Below are positions 34,601 to 44,520 of a stretch of 64,000 nt of DNA, piece by piece. Position numbers and translations under genes: made by a program. The stretch is taken from positions 1-64,000 of the forward strand of contig JADDMT010000033.1 in assembly GCA_021401465.1 (NCBI GenBank). The letters run 5' to 3'. Source of the stretch: Teratosphaeria epicoccoides (Eukaryota; Ascomycota; Dothideomycetes; Mycosphaerellales; Teratosphaeriaceae). Positions within the stretch are counted from its first letter, which is position 1, and every line of letters starts with the position of its first letter. The notes beneath the pieces are model-generated. The model was not told the DNA's origin, did not search any database, and saw nothing but the letters and a program-made list of their open reading frames with translations.

Positions 34601-36190
34601 TCGAAGACACCCTTGTAGAAGGTAACTTCATCTAGAATTAATTTGCGTGCTTCTCTTATAGACATGTCGCGAGGCTTAATTAATGAGATTATTAGGCAAA
34701 GTAACTTCTAAGTAGACGCCTCTCTCTTAATTAACAGGCACTTCTACATATGTTCTGCTAGAACCCTACTTCTACGTAGACAAGAGAAGGGAAAAGAGGA
34801 CAACTACCTTATGTTATAGCTAGCGACTTAAGGCCTATGAAAAGGACTAGGATCTTAGTCTAGGGAAGACCTTAGTAGTCATGCTAGCTAACAACGTAGC
34901 TACGCTAGAGCGATAATTTAAGAAGGTCAGGATCTATAACTTTATTACTACTAGCACTATTAGTGCTAATTTAAGGCAAGGCAGCATTAGCAGAATTATT
35001 AACATTGTTAGCGCTAGCTTAAGGCAAAGAGGCGCTAGTAGAACCTAACAAGAGTGTTAAGGACTAGGACAACCTAGGCTCTAGAAGACTACTTATGTAT
35101 ATACCTCTAGATAACAAAGAAGCTTTTATAAACAGATTATAGGATAGCTTTTAGATGCTAGGTTATATAGTCTTACTATAGATACTAGTCTAGTCAAAGA
35201 GCCTCTTTAAGCTCTACCTCTACGCTTCTACTTAGGAGAGGGTTTCCTAAGTAATCTAAATACTTGCTACTAGCATATTTGTCAAGTTATACCTAACAAG
35301 ACAATTACGTACCTGTGACTTTAGATTAGGCGCGTTTGCTAGTACTCCTGCTAAGAGGACTATCTAGAACTATTTCAGAACTTTCAAGAATCTTGGCTGT
35401 ACGTATAGTAGGCTTATACAGGAATTTAGTGTAGCTATACTATTACTTTTACATAAAGTAGAACGTTAGTAGGTCTATAGAAGTAATCTTATCTAAGTTA
35501 GCTCTACCCTAACCTCTGTTTCTAGGGGTAATGTAGATACTAACATGCTCTAGGCGCTATATGGCTAGCAACTAACATGAATAGTCATTCTATTAAAAAT
35601 TCTATCTCTAGCCTAGTTGACTTTAGCACTGCTTTAATAGCGCTTTCTAGTCGCTAATAGCTACGTGCGGTCTTTGTAATGCCTGCTAATTCCTACTAGT
35701 TCGCTATGTAACTAGGCCTTAAAGTACTAGACAGAGACTTAGTAGTACTATTGCTTGTCCTGCTAATATTCATTTACGACTCCTTTGTTCTAACTGCAAT
35801 TATTAAGCATGCGATAACGCCGAGAGTCTGCTAGAGTTCTAAGGCAGAGTACATGTTACTTATAGTAATTAAAGCTAGAGTATATAAAGATCTTGCAGAT
35901 AAATTATTCAGACTAGGTTATATGGCATAATCCTTAGAGCTTCTAATTGCAAATTTACTACTTTAGCCTAACAAGTTAATTGCAGATAGCATCTAAATAT
36001 TAGTACTACTAGTAGTTACTAGGCAGACTATTAAAGCCTACCTTTCTCCTAGTAACTAGCATTTCTAGAGGAGTTAAGCGCTTATTGTTACATCGCAGGC
36101 TTTTCTATAGTCTCTACTAGACATAGAGTAGGTAGTCGCTTTTATGCATCTGACTTGTAAAAGCTAACTAGCCCTACTCTAGCTTCTAGT
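31650..36190. other. RIP-mutated sequence, no gene recognised
   Basis: Highly TA-rich with TAG/CTA throughout. Short readable pieces exist on both strands (for example IREARKLILDEVTFYKGVF, minus, near 34,640) but none joins into a known family. Confidence 0.5.
33613..33722. repeat. Direct duplication of about 50 bp
   Basis: GGTCACGTGATGCCAAGCCT at 33613 and GGTCACATGACACCAAGCCT at 33675, each followed by GTAGCT and CTATA plus CTAGCAT. Spacing is 62 bp. Differences are mainly C/T and G/A transitions. Confidence 0.75.
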
Positions 36191-36229
36191 CTCTTAGCTT
36201 ATAACTTAAACTACTACTAAAGTATACTT

Positions 36230-37260
36230 TTAACGAGTTCTAAAAGCACGAGCATTTCGCTAGTATTGATTTAAGAGGCTAGAAGGAGATATGTAACGTA
36301 CTTCTAAATACTTTAGAACTCCCTAGACCCTATAAAGATTATGCTATTAATTAGGGATTTAGGTTAGCAAACGATTTAGACGACAATTTCCTCTAAGTAT
36401 AGGCCTCTAGAAGAAAATCCATTTGCCTTCAAGGCTAAAAACAGCTTAAAGAATCCTTCAAGAATATTAGCCGCGCTTGCATAGTACTATCATGTTACCC
36501 TAACAGTCTATCATATAATTAGAACGTAGAACTTAGACATATTATAGTATCCTACACCTAGAATTACATTTAAAAGGAGGAATTAGATCAGGCAAGGATT
36601 ATTCTAAGTAACTAGAAGCTAATGAATCCTGAGTCCCTATCGAAAATAGAACGACATGTCCTAGGTCTAGTTCTAAGCAAGCTTAGCATAGTCTGTCGCT
36701 TTTAAGGCTGTTTCTTAGATACTCTGACTACCCTGTAGCAGGCTGTATGTAGCTAGTTAGGCTTAATCTTACAAAGCGATACTACTTCTAAGTTAGCTGA
36801 CGTCTTAACAGAACTAGATAGACCGGACGAAGCTATAAGCACTATTAACAAAGAGTAAGAAGCTTGTATAGAGAATGCATAATCTGACACTATAGTATAG
36901 AGGAGACTATAGTTGTCGCTTACTAAGGCGTTTATGCGTAAAGGGCTCCTTTAAGATACTACAAGCATATACCGCGCTTCTAATTAAGGTAGAAGCTTCG
37001 CTAAGCTTTATACTATAATTAGCCTTATAAGGATTATACACTTGTAGTCTAATTAGGACTAGGCGTTTAAGCACTAGAACTACGCATTAAAGCAGATTTC
37101 TAGTAATTTCCCTTATAGTAACACACATAATTAGCATACTTATCTTGTAGTCTTAGAGTTAATATACTATGTACTACTTATATGTAGTAAGTATAAGTAC
37201 GCTACTTAAATGTTAGCAATTATTACACAAATCCGCGAGACGAGTAACAGTCGCGGCTAC
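36230..37260 (+). pseudogene. TPR-repeat protein relic, RIP-mutated
   Basis: The plus strand reads about 340 codons in one frame, broken almost only by TAG/TAA. Repeating helix pairs are evident: K-L-A-D-V-L-T-E-L-D-R-P-D-E-A-I, then R-R-L-stop-LSLTKAFMRKGLL, then a Y-T-I-I-S-L-I-R-I-I-H-L helix with A-F-K-H, then a Y-L-V-V-L-E-L-I helix. This resembles the C-terminal tetratricopeptide region of large fungal multidomain proteins (for example NLR-like and ankyrin/TPR proteins). No nucleotide-binding domain could be read upstream, so the N-terminus is missing or unreadable. It ends about 350 bp left of the nested retrotransposons. Confidence 0.4.
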
Positions 37261-37614
37261 ACTAACTAGATCCTAGGCCTCCGTAATTACTAGCTATAGT
37301 ATCTCTATAAATAAATACTAAGGGCATAATTATAATCCTCTCTGTTAACAAACAGAAACCCTAGTAAAGCCTGTCTCTAGAGCATAGATAGTCTACAAGT
37401 ATAGCGCCTTTAGGCTTATACTATGCTCGTGATTTAGTTGTGCTCCTAACTCCTAAGTTAAGGAAGACTACATTCCGAGGCAGACTATATGCATGTAGTG
37501 ACGCTACTAAGAGTCTCGTGCAGATTACTTTTACGGGCCTTATGCTACTATAATCACACTAATGCTATAACCTCGAACTTTCTGCATCCTAATTTGTAGC
37601 CATATGAATTCTGC

Positions 37615-37619
37615 CTGTT
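37615..37619. other. Left target-site duplication of the outer element (CTGTT)
   Basis: Partner of CTATT at 52552-52556. The single difference is a TpG to TpA transition, as RIP would produce. Confidence 0.8.
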
Positions 37620-37979
37620 TAATATAGATGTATATGCTATATAATATAGAAATATCTCGTAGTGTAATAGAGTAATCCGACCTTTTAATAGGTACAAGAT
37701 AGTACTACTTTCTGCTTATTGTAGAGGTAGCGCTAAAGGTACTTATAACCCCTGACGCCCCTTAATTAGGGAAAGCATATCTAAGCCTAACCCCGCAGGG
37801 GTACCGTAGGGTTAGTGACATAGGGGCATCCTACGTCAAGCATTAATCCTACTTAGATAACATACAAGCTAACATATGTACGAAGGACCTCCTTACTATA
37901 TGTAGTAGGGTTACTACATGCTAAGGGTAGGCATCGGAACCTATAGGGCTCTAATAGCCCCCTAGTATTAACCGTATTA
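37620..37979 (-). repeat. 3' LTR of outer element (360 bp)
   Basis: It aligns without net indel to 52192-52551. Differences such as CCG/CTG, GTGACA/GCGATA and CTGACG/CTAACG are C/T or G/A changes spread over both copies, so each LTR was mutated independently. Confidence 0.93.
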
Positions 37980-37993
37980 CTGCCCCTCCTCCT
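37980..37993 (-). promoter_or_regulatory. Polypurine tract of outer element
   Basis: Plus-strand CTGCCCCTCCTCCT directly abuts the inner edge of the left LTR. On the element's own strand this is AGGAGGAGGGGCAG, the expected plus-strand primer site. Confidence 0.7.
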
Positions 37994-38704
37994 ATGAGGA
38001 TGTCCCTAGCCTTACTAAGTAATACACGCGGAACATATAGGGTACGGGATATAGCATGCTTATACTATGTAAGAGTAAATAGGCAGATAGCCTATATAAC
38101 ATGTATTATGCGTATACCTTAACACCTTCGTAGCAAGTACAGGGTAGAGGTTACTAACTTAGGCAGGTTTTAATCTGTTACATGTTAGGCGGCTTTATAA
38201 CACCTTTGCTTTATATGTAGATCGAGATATTAGGAAACTACAAGTATGTACTTTAGTTAATCTTTGAAATTATATGGCAAGCATGCGCGCTAGCCTTACC
38301 AAGTAGCTTAGCTGTCCCTATATAGTCATGACTATAAAGAACATGTCGCAGAACCTAAGGGGTAGTAGGAATATACGCGGATACTCTGTATGTACTACTC
38401 GAAATAGTAGGAGCGCGCTCCTAGCGCGGGTCTCGTCACATTTTCATGCTAGTAGACTAGCATGAGTATAGTTAGCGCATATGCATAATAGCCGCGTTAT
38501 CCGTTCTTGCATTATTTAGTCCCCTTGTAAGTTTACTAAAGGCAGGTACTCTACGCATGTAGGTCGAGTTACTAGCTTAACGGTTGTAGTAGGCAACAGG
38601 GGGGCTAGCTAGCAGGTATAAAAACCTCGTCGCTTTCCTAAACTTCCTGTTCTAAAACACTAATATTAACCTCTGCTTTTATTTCGCTTAGCCTGCGCCT
38701 CGCT

Positions 38705-40272
38705 ATGTCTGCAGGTCCAAACTAGAGATTCTTCTTATTAATCAAGATCAATTAACTTACCTTAGTAATAATAGCTTATGTGCTACAGACTAAGTTCGAC
38801 GCTACTCCCTCTACCTGCGATTGTCACTTGTGTTAACAATGCCTTGACAACCTTAGTAGCTAAGCTACACACATCTCTCCTCTACGTGTTAGTAAGGCGT
38901 CCCCTACCTGCGAGGTATGTATAGCTTATACTAACTAAAGCATAGCTAAGATCTACGTTAGCGGATTTAATGAGGGTAGTGTCTACTACAATTATGTTAA
39001 CTATAATAGCAAGCATCAAAAATGCTAGTACCTCCCTAAAGAGGTATATAGCGAGTATAACTAGCTCTGCTGTAACATCGATGACTTCTAGAGTACGCGC
39101 GACAAGGGGATTACTAAGGTACTCTGACTATAAACAGGCTATAGGCTAAGTACCGCGAGGTATTTACCTACCTGCTTAGCGCCCTCTCGTGCTTCACTGT
39201 AACTACTAACTATTCTAACCGTAGTGTTTGCTTCGACTCTCTGCTAACAGGCGAAAACGTTTGTCTAGGTCTAATTGCAGACTTAGTCTAGAAGATCTTA
39301 AAGGTGCTAACTATTAGGGTCGAGACCTTCGCTATAGTACGCATATAGTATAGGTACCCTCTAAGTATAAATGCTAACTCTCTCTACTAGGCTAACGTTA
39401 GTGTCAAGAAATATCTGACTAGCCGTTAGTGTTAGTAACTCGGGGCCCTTGCCTCTATTAACGATGACTTTAAGACGTAGATAATCTGTAAGAAGGTCAT
39501 CAAGCAATTCACTGTTCCTGCCGCTAAGGCTACGCCCTAGCGCCGTACCGAGAGGAAGCCTGCCTCTAAGCTAGTCCTAAGGACTAAGCCGTAAGTTACT
39601 TACTCGAATCCTGTTACGTGCGTACAGCTAACACATTATAGCGCTACTATATACGCTGCTTTAACGCTACTGTCTAAGAAGAAGAAGAAGGCTAGGGCTA
39701 AAATTAAGGTTAGCGACAAGGACGCTAAACCTTCCCTGCTTACAATCCGCACTACGTCTGCTTAGACAGTAAGGTACAAGCCTCTAGGCTAGATCTTTAA
39801 GGATAAGGAGGATGACGACGTCTAGGATACCTTTAGTCCTAACGTGATCCCTTTACGCTATAGTGTTGCCGTACTAGTTACGCCTAAGAGAGACACTAAG
39901 TCTAATGATGTAGTTAACACTTATGTTAAGAAGTATAAGATGATCTTAAGGGCTAAGCGCGATAGCCGCAAGCGCGCCCGAGTCTCTTCGCCTTCTGATG
40001 CTAAGGATAAGGATGAGGTAGTTGTCGTAACTAGACGTAGTAAGGCTGTTACTAGCTCTCTAGCTACTATAGGCTCTAAAGACAAGCTCCCTCGCAACCT
40101 ACTAAAGAAGAAGATACTAGCCTCTCTTCGTAGCGTTACTACTCCTGTTACTCCTAGTTACTTCAGGGTGTTTAGTAGACCCTGTGCGGGTAGGTAGTCC
40201 TTAGCGGACTATAACAAGAAAGACTCTTCTACTTCGGGTTTAGTCAGGAAGCCCTTAACTAGTAGTCGCTAA
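38705..40272 (+). pseudogene. Opposite-strand relic gene inside outer element, Cys-rich then Lys-rich
   Basis: It lies between the chromodomain end and the 3' LTR and runs against the element's pol. From the ATG at 38705 the frame gives Cys pairs (S-T-C-D-C-H-L-C, P-T-C-E-V-C-I-A, H-Q-K-C, L-C-C-N) spaced like zinc-binding clusters. The second half (after one frame change) is basic: LLSKKKKKARAKIKVSDKDAK, and the open stretch 39844-40197 with KKYKMILRAKRDSRKRARV. Stops are TAG/TAA at Gln/Trp-like positions. This could be a nuclear DNA- or RNA-binding protein carried by the element. The family is not recognised. Confidence 0.5.
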
Positions 40273-40469
40273 GTATTAGCTACAAAGCTAATCTAAGCAT
40301 GTCTCTTGTTCTCCTTAGGTTTATTCTAGGTATGCCTTTAGGCATCAATGATGTATAAGTAGGGCGTTTGCTTCTCGTTATTACTCCGCGCGTTATGCGC
40401 TATATACACATGTCAAGAATTCTGCTCCGAAACTCTCATCTTCCTAAGAATCGACCTTCTTAAGCCCTG

Positions 40470-42225
40470 CTTACGCCTCCTCTACTCTTTGAATTCACGA
40501 ATAGCTTCTAGAGTATTCTTGTAGTCTTCGGCTAGAACCGATTATGTGTACTTAGGTAGGTATCCTTTCTGCTTTACTAGATAGTACGTTGCGCCTTTAT
40601 GCTACATACTATCCTTAATACCCTAGACTTCCTACTCTTCGTTCTCTTCTACTACTAGCATTAGGTCTACAGGCTCTTTGCCCTTACGCTATACCTATAG
40701 TTTAAGTAGAGATACGTAGAAGGCATTATAGACACAATATAACAATAGTAATAATAGCTAGTATGCCTGCAAGCCTATTACATTACGTATCTAGAAGGGT
40801 CTGACGAACCTTAGCGTCATCTTCTTACTTAGAAGTTTTAGCTTGAGATTCTTCGTTAATAGTAATACCTTCGTACTAACTGCATACTACATCGGTTTAG
40901 TATAGGCGTTATTATGTTTAATCTAGGATTCTTAGGCCTTTTTCTAGTATTCTATTAGCACTAAATGTACCTCGCGCATACGCCGCGCTAATTCCGCGGT
41001 AGCTAGCACCCTCTCCTTAGAAGACTCGTCCTAAGGCGGTTCTAGGTGTATTTCTAGATCAAAGCTATAAAGAATCTAAAATGGCGACATGCGTATAGTA
41101 GCATACATACTATTATTAACTACAAATTCTGCCATAGGAATTACGTTAGCCTAGGCATCCTAGTTCTTAGCGTAATAGCACTAAAGGTACTACTTAAGAG
41201 TCTAGTTCATACGTTTAGTCTAACTATTAGTCTATAGATAGAATACTATACTTAGGTAGTACTTAACACGTACCTTAAACACAAATTCTTGCTAGTTTTT
41301 ACTAGTAAAGACAGAACCTCGATCTAATAGGATACTTCGGGGGACACAAAAGCGCTATATAACTTTGTCGCAAAGTAGTCACATAAGCTCGCTACTTGTA
41401 CACTTTTTTGTACATAGGATAAAGACATTTATCTTCAAGTATTAGTCGACTACTACAAGGACAGCATTAACTACATTGCCTCTATACTTTGCTAGCAGCA
41501 AATTAGTAATGAAACCTATAGTTAAGTCTTGCTATAGTCTCTCTAGTAGTAGGAGCGCCTAAGCATTACTATAGGGGCAATAGCGCCGAGATTTGCTAAT
41601 CTAGCATGTCTAGCAGGATTTGACATAGTTAGAGACATCCTGTTCTATCGTTAGCTACTAGTATTTACGTTCGAGAAGCGCGTTTGTCTTCTCTATGCTA
41701 AAATGACCCGCAAGTTTATTGTTATGATAAATATAGAGGAGCTACGAACAGAGTACGTAGTTAGTAGGTACATAGAGCCTATTATTAAAGTACTACAAGT
41801 CGCTAGACTTGGTCTAGTACTTCGGACTGCCTGCGGTATCCTAGAGGGCTACACCCTCGTTAATTAACTCTAGTTCTTGCTCTTGTAACTGCTAAACAAG
41901 TTTCGAGACTTCTTTAAAGGGTTCTTTAGACATTGTATGCTTACTACATATAAGCTAGTTAACTACTACATAGATCAAGCTAGACATATTCGCCATAACT
42001 GCTAGATAGGAGGGTTTGTTACTAGCGGAGGCTATAAGGCCCTATTAGACCTGTAGTCGACCTATAAGAGAAGCTAACGACAGATCGCTACCCTAAACTA
42101 CAAGCTTCGTTTGTAGCATAGGGAGAAGCTATTAGTTACCTTACTCCCTAGTGTCGTAGTCTAGTTGTCGCGAAGGACTGTCGGCTAGATTCGTCTTTCT
42201 AGAACGATGCTAGATAACGAAGTTA
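40470..42225 (-). pseudogene. Outer element: RNase H end, integrase and chromodomain
   Basis: Minus strand. The frame starts after the inner insertion with NFVI and the RNase H end (A-D-S-P-S-R-Q-L-D-Y, about 42,150). It reaches the integrase HHCC finger (YHNNKLAGHFSIEKTNALLE near 41,720; YVKSC-x-x-C near 41,610), the first catalytic Asp (AVLVVVD near 41,450) and the second (LLDRGSVFTSKN near 41,320), then AEFVVNNSMYATIRMSPF. It ends in a chromodomain (YYLVKQKGYLPKYT, then SVLAEDYKNTLEAIREFKE at about 40,480-40,665), which in chromoviruses reads histone marks to choose insertion sites. TAG stops are frequent. Confidence 0.88.
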
Positions 42226-42230
42226 AAGCT
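42226..42230. other. Left target-site duplication of the inner element (AAGCT)
   Basis: Identical to 48992-48996. It proves the inner element inserted here as a unit, within the outer RNase H frame. Confidence 0.93.
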
Positions 42231-42775
42231 TGTCATAAGGGTAGGTACTAATAGCAGGAAGGTAACTAGGTGTTAGACTCGTAGAGCTATGAAGAATATC
42301 GACAATAGTAATTGTCCTTGTAACTAACTATCCCCTAGGGAAAGGGAATTAAATTAAGCACGAAGCTCCTAACTGCCTGTCCTGAAGCTATCCCTATATA
42401 CTAGAGAGATAGAGTAGCTCTGTTAGATCTGTTAACAGACCTAATAGATCTATGTCTGTAGATCTATAGACTAACCCTATAGATCTAAGGGTCTATTATC
42501 CTATGACAGATCCCTTCTTCCTTGTAGGCCTGTAGATCTGTAGACTAACCCTATAGATCTAAGGGTCTGTTATCCCATGACAGATCCCTTCTTCCTTGTA
42601 GGCCTGTAGATCTATAGACTAACCCTATAGATCGAGGGATCTGTCCTCATGTGACAGATCCTTTCTCCTATAACTATGCCTATAACTCATAGTACTCCTA
42701 TGACTATACCTATGGCTCATAGCACTTAGGACCCTCATGATCCTAAAACCCATAGTACTCCTAACACTTATGACA
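42231..42775 (-). repeat. 3' LTR of inner element (545 bp)
   Basis: It matches 48447-48991 in length and sequence apart from transitions. It contains three 74-bp tandem units starting at 42461, 42535 and 42609. Confidence 0.95.
42461..42682. repeat. Three 74-bp tandem units with two hairpins each
   Basis: Each unit starts GATCTRTAGACTAACCCTA. In the least mutated copies (893, 967) GATCTGTAG pairs with CTACAGATC across ACTAACC. A second pair is AAGGGTCTGT with ACAGATCCCTT. The same three units lie at 48677, 48751 and 48825; element A has two. Confidence 0.9.
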
Positions 42776-42793
42776 CTATCCCCCTCTTAGCCT
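42776..42793 (-). promoter_or_regulatory. Polypurine tract of inner element
   Basis: On the element's strand GGCTAAGAGGGGGATAG lies directly against the 3' LTR. Confidence 0.7.
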
Positions 42794-42929
42794 AGCTTGT
42801 CCCTAAGCTACCTTATTAGTGCGGGGTTTCTCTTGTCATTTCCTTTTGTGCCATGAGGTCTTCTCTTTCTACATTACTACCTTGTGTCATTCTAGACACT
42901 AACGCCCCTTTAATGTAGAAACGTAAACG

Positions 42930-43500
42930 CCATGTAAATCGAATCTATCGTTAGGGCTAGGATAGCATGAAGTCCTGTACTTAGTATCAAGAGTTAAAGC
43001 TTGTTTGTCAGGTACACATTTCCTTAGGGAAATGTTCGTAATGTCACTTTAGTAACTGTCGAAGTTATGACGTAAAGGTAACAGAGGTCGAATGGAAGAA
43101 GTTAGGCGATTAGCGGAAAAGACTAATTACTGATCTTGATTATGTAAAGGCAGTCCTAGCTAAGGCTTCGTAGAAGATAATAGAGGCGCATGCAAAGGAG
43201 ATATGTCTTCGAAAACAGTTAGACGCGGTTAACTAGGAGGTCGAGGATAGTCGCGCTCTCGAGGAGCGTAAGATCAGGGAGGATGAGGCTAAAGAACAGG
43301 CTCTCTTGCAGGCTAGGTTTCTTCTTGACCTAGATCCTTTAGCAGGTCTCGCTCTTAGTCCTACGACATAGAGCGCTATAGAGGGTTTCACTAACGCCTC
43401 ATATTAGGGTTTCCTGGATAGCGTGATAGCCGAGCCGATTGACGGCGTCCCGCAGGAGTCTAGTCGTGGCTTAGGATCTTCTTCCTAGGTTCGTTCCTTT
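42930..43500 (+). pseudogene. Opposite-strand relic gene inside inner element, CxxC then coiled coil
   Basis: On the plus strand, opposite to pol, one frame of about 190 codons is broken only by TAG/TAA. It starts M-stop-KRKR, then Cys-spaced residues (C-T, V-C-Q-V-H, G-K-C-S-stop-C-H-F-S-N-C), then VTEVEWKKLGD. A long Glu/Lys coiled coil (SRALEERKIREDEAKEQALL) leads to an acidic tail. Cys cluster, V-T-E-x-E-W and coiled coil recall small fungal proteins often predicted on the reverse strand of LTR elements (from memory, not checked). They might be silencing-related or element-encoded nuclear factors; function is unknown. Confidence 0.55.
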
Positions 43501-43619
43501 CTCGAAACTCCGTATCTTTTGCTAATAGTTTTGCAGATGTTCTAGGGGTTCCTAGGTGTTCTCGGTACTCCTATATCCTTCCCATTTTACTAAGTACTCT
43601 CGCTGTCTGTCCCGCTAGC

Positions 43620-44520
43620 AAGTGTCGACAATCTTTTTGACAGTGTACTCTAGTTCTTCTACTTTAGGGTCAAGAAGTAAGGGTTCCGTTTATAGTGCGG
43701 CGTCTAGCGCTACTTGTTCTAGCAGAGAGACATAGAACACAGGGTATATTCTCATCTGCTCAGGTAGCTATAACTTAAAATTAACTGGTCCTTTCTTAGC
43801 CTTAATCCTAAATGGTCCTAGTTTTACAGCGTCTAATTTTTTACTCGGCTTGTCTAATTTGATGTGACGGCAGAGGAGATACACCTTGTCCCCCTCCTCT
43901 AGAATAAGTCCCTTAATTCTCTTACGATTCGCGTACCATGCTATGTTCTGCTAATAGAACTACAGGTCGAGTCATACTTCTGCTTGTAGTCGGCGTAGAT
44001 GTTCTACTCGTCCGAGTGCTACTAGGTTCGGATTACTAGCTAAGACGTCTAGAATGTCTTCTATAGCTAATCTATATGCCATCTGAAAAGGCGAGAGTCC
44101 TGTCGACTCTACTAGCATACTATTATACGCGAGCTATGCTATTATTAACAACTCTACCTAGTTGTTCTAGTCCCTATTCACATAGGATCGAAGGTACTAT
44201 TCTAACGTCTGATTTAGACGTTCTGTCTGTCTATCTGTCTAAGGGTAGAAGGAAGTACTTAGTCGATGTTTGACCTGGAATTGTCTCATTAGGGCTCTCT
44301 AGAAGTTAGAGGTAAACACGGATCCTCGATCCGTTACTAGGTCCTAGTATCCTGCCTAAGGTACGTCATGTCAGAGTTATAGTAGCTCTAATCGTAAAGA
44401 CGTTAGCATGTATACTAATCCTTAAAACAGAAGGATTCTATCTTTGTCTTCCTAATCCTCCTGTCTATTAATGTTGTCGTAGACAGCGAGTACAGTTAGG
44501 TCGTAGACTAGCGCGTTCTT
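43620..44520 (-). pseudogene. Inner element integrase with in-frame internal deletion
   Basis: The frame runs from the RNase H linker (KNALVYDLTVLAVYDNINRQ) to H-D-V-P-stop-A-G-Y, then jumps within two codons to DLVTDRGSVFTSNF, the second catalytic Asp region. Missing are the HHCC finger and the strand with the first catalytic Asp (about 120 residues in the outer element, 41,330-41,715). The third acidic region and C-terminal domain are present: AYNSMLVESTGLSPFQMAYR, then EEGDKVYLLCRHIKLDKPSK, and MRIYPVFYVSLLE with Tyr for the usual His. No chromodomain follows. Such an enzyme could not join DNA ends even before RIP. Confidence 0.85.

Noticed and set aside
31650..37600. Helitron or LINE element
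   Set aside because: No Rep/helicase motifs, no RT motif and no endonuclease motif could be read on either strand.
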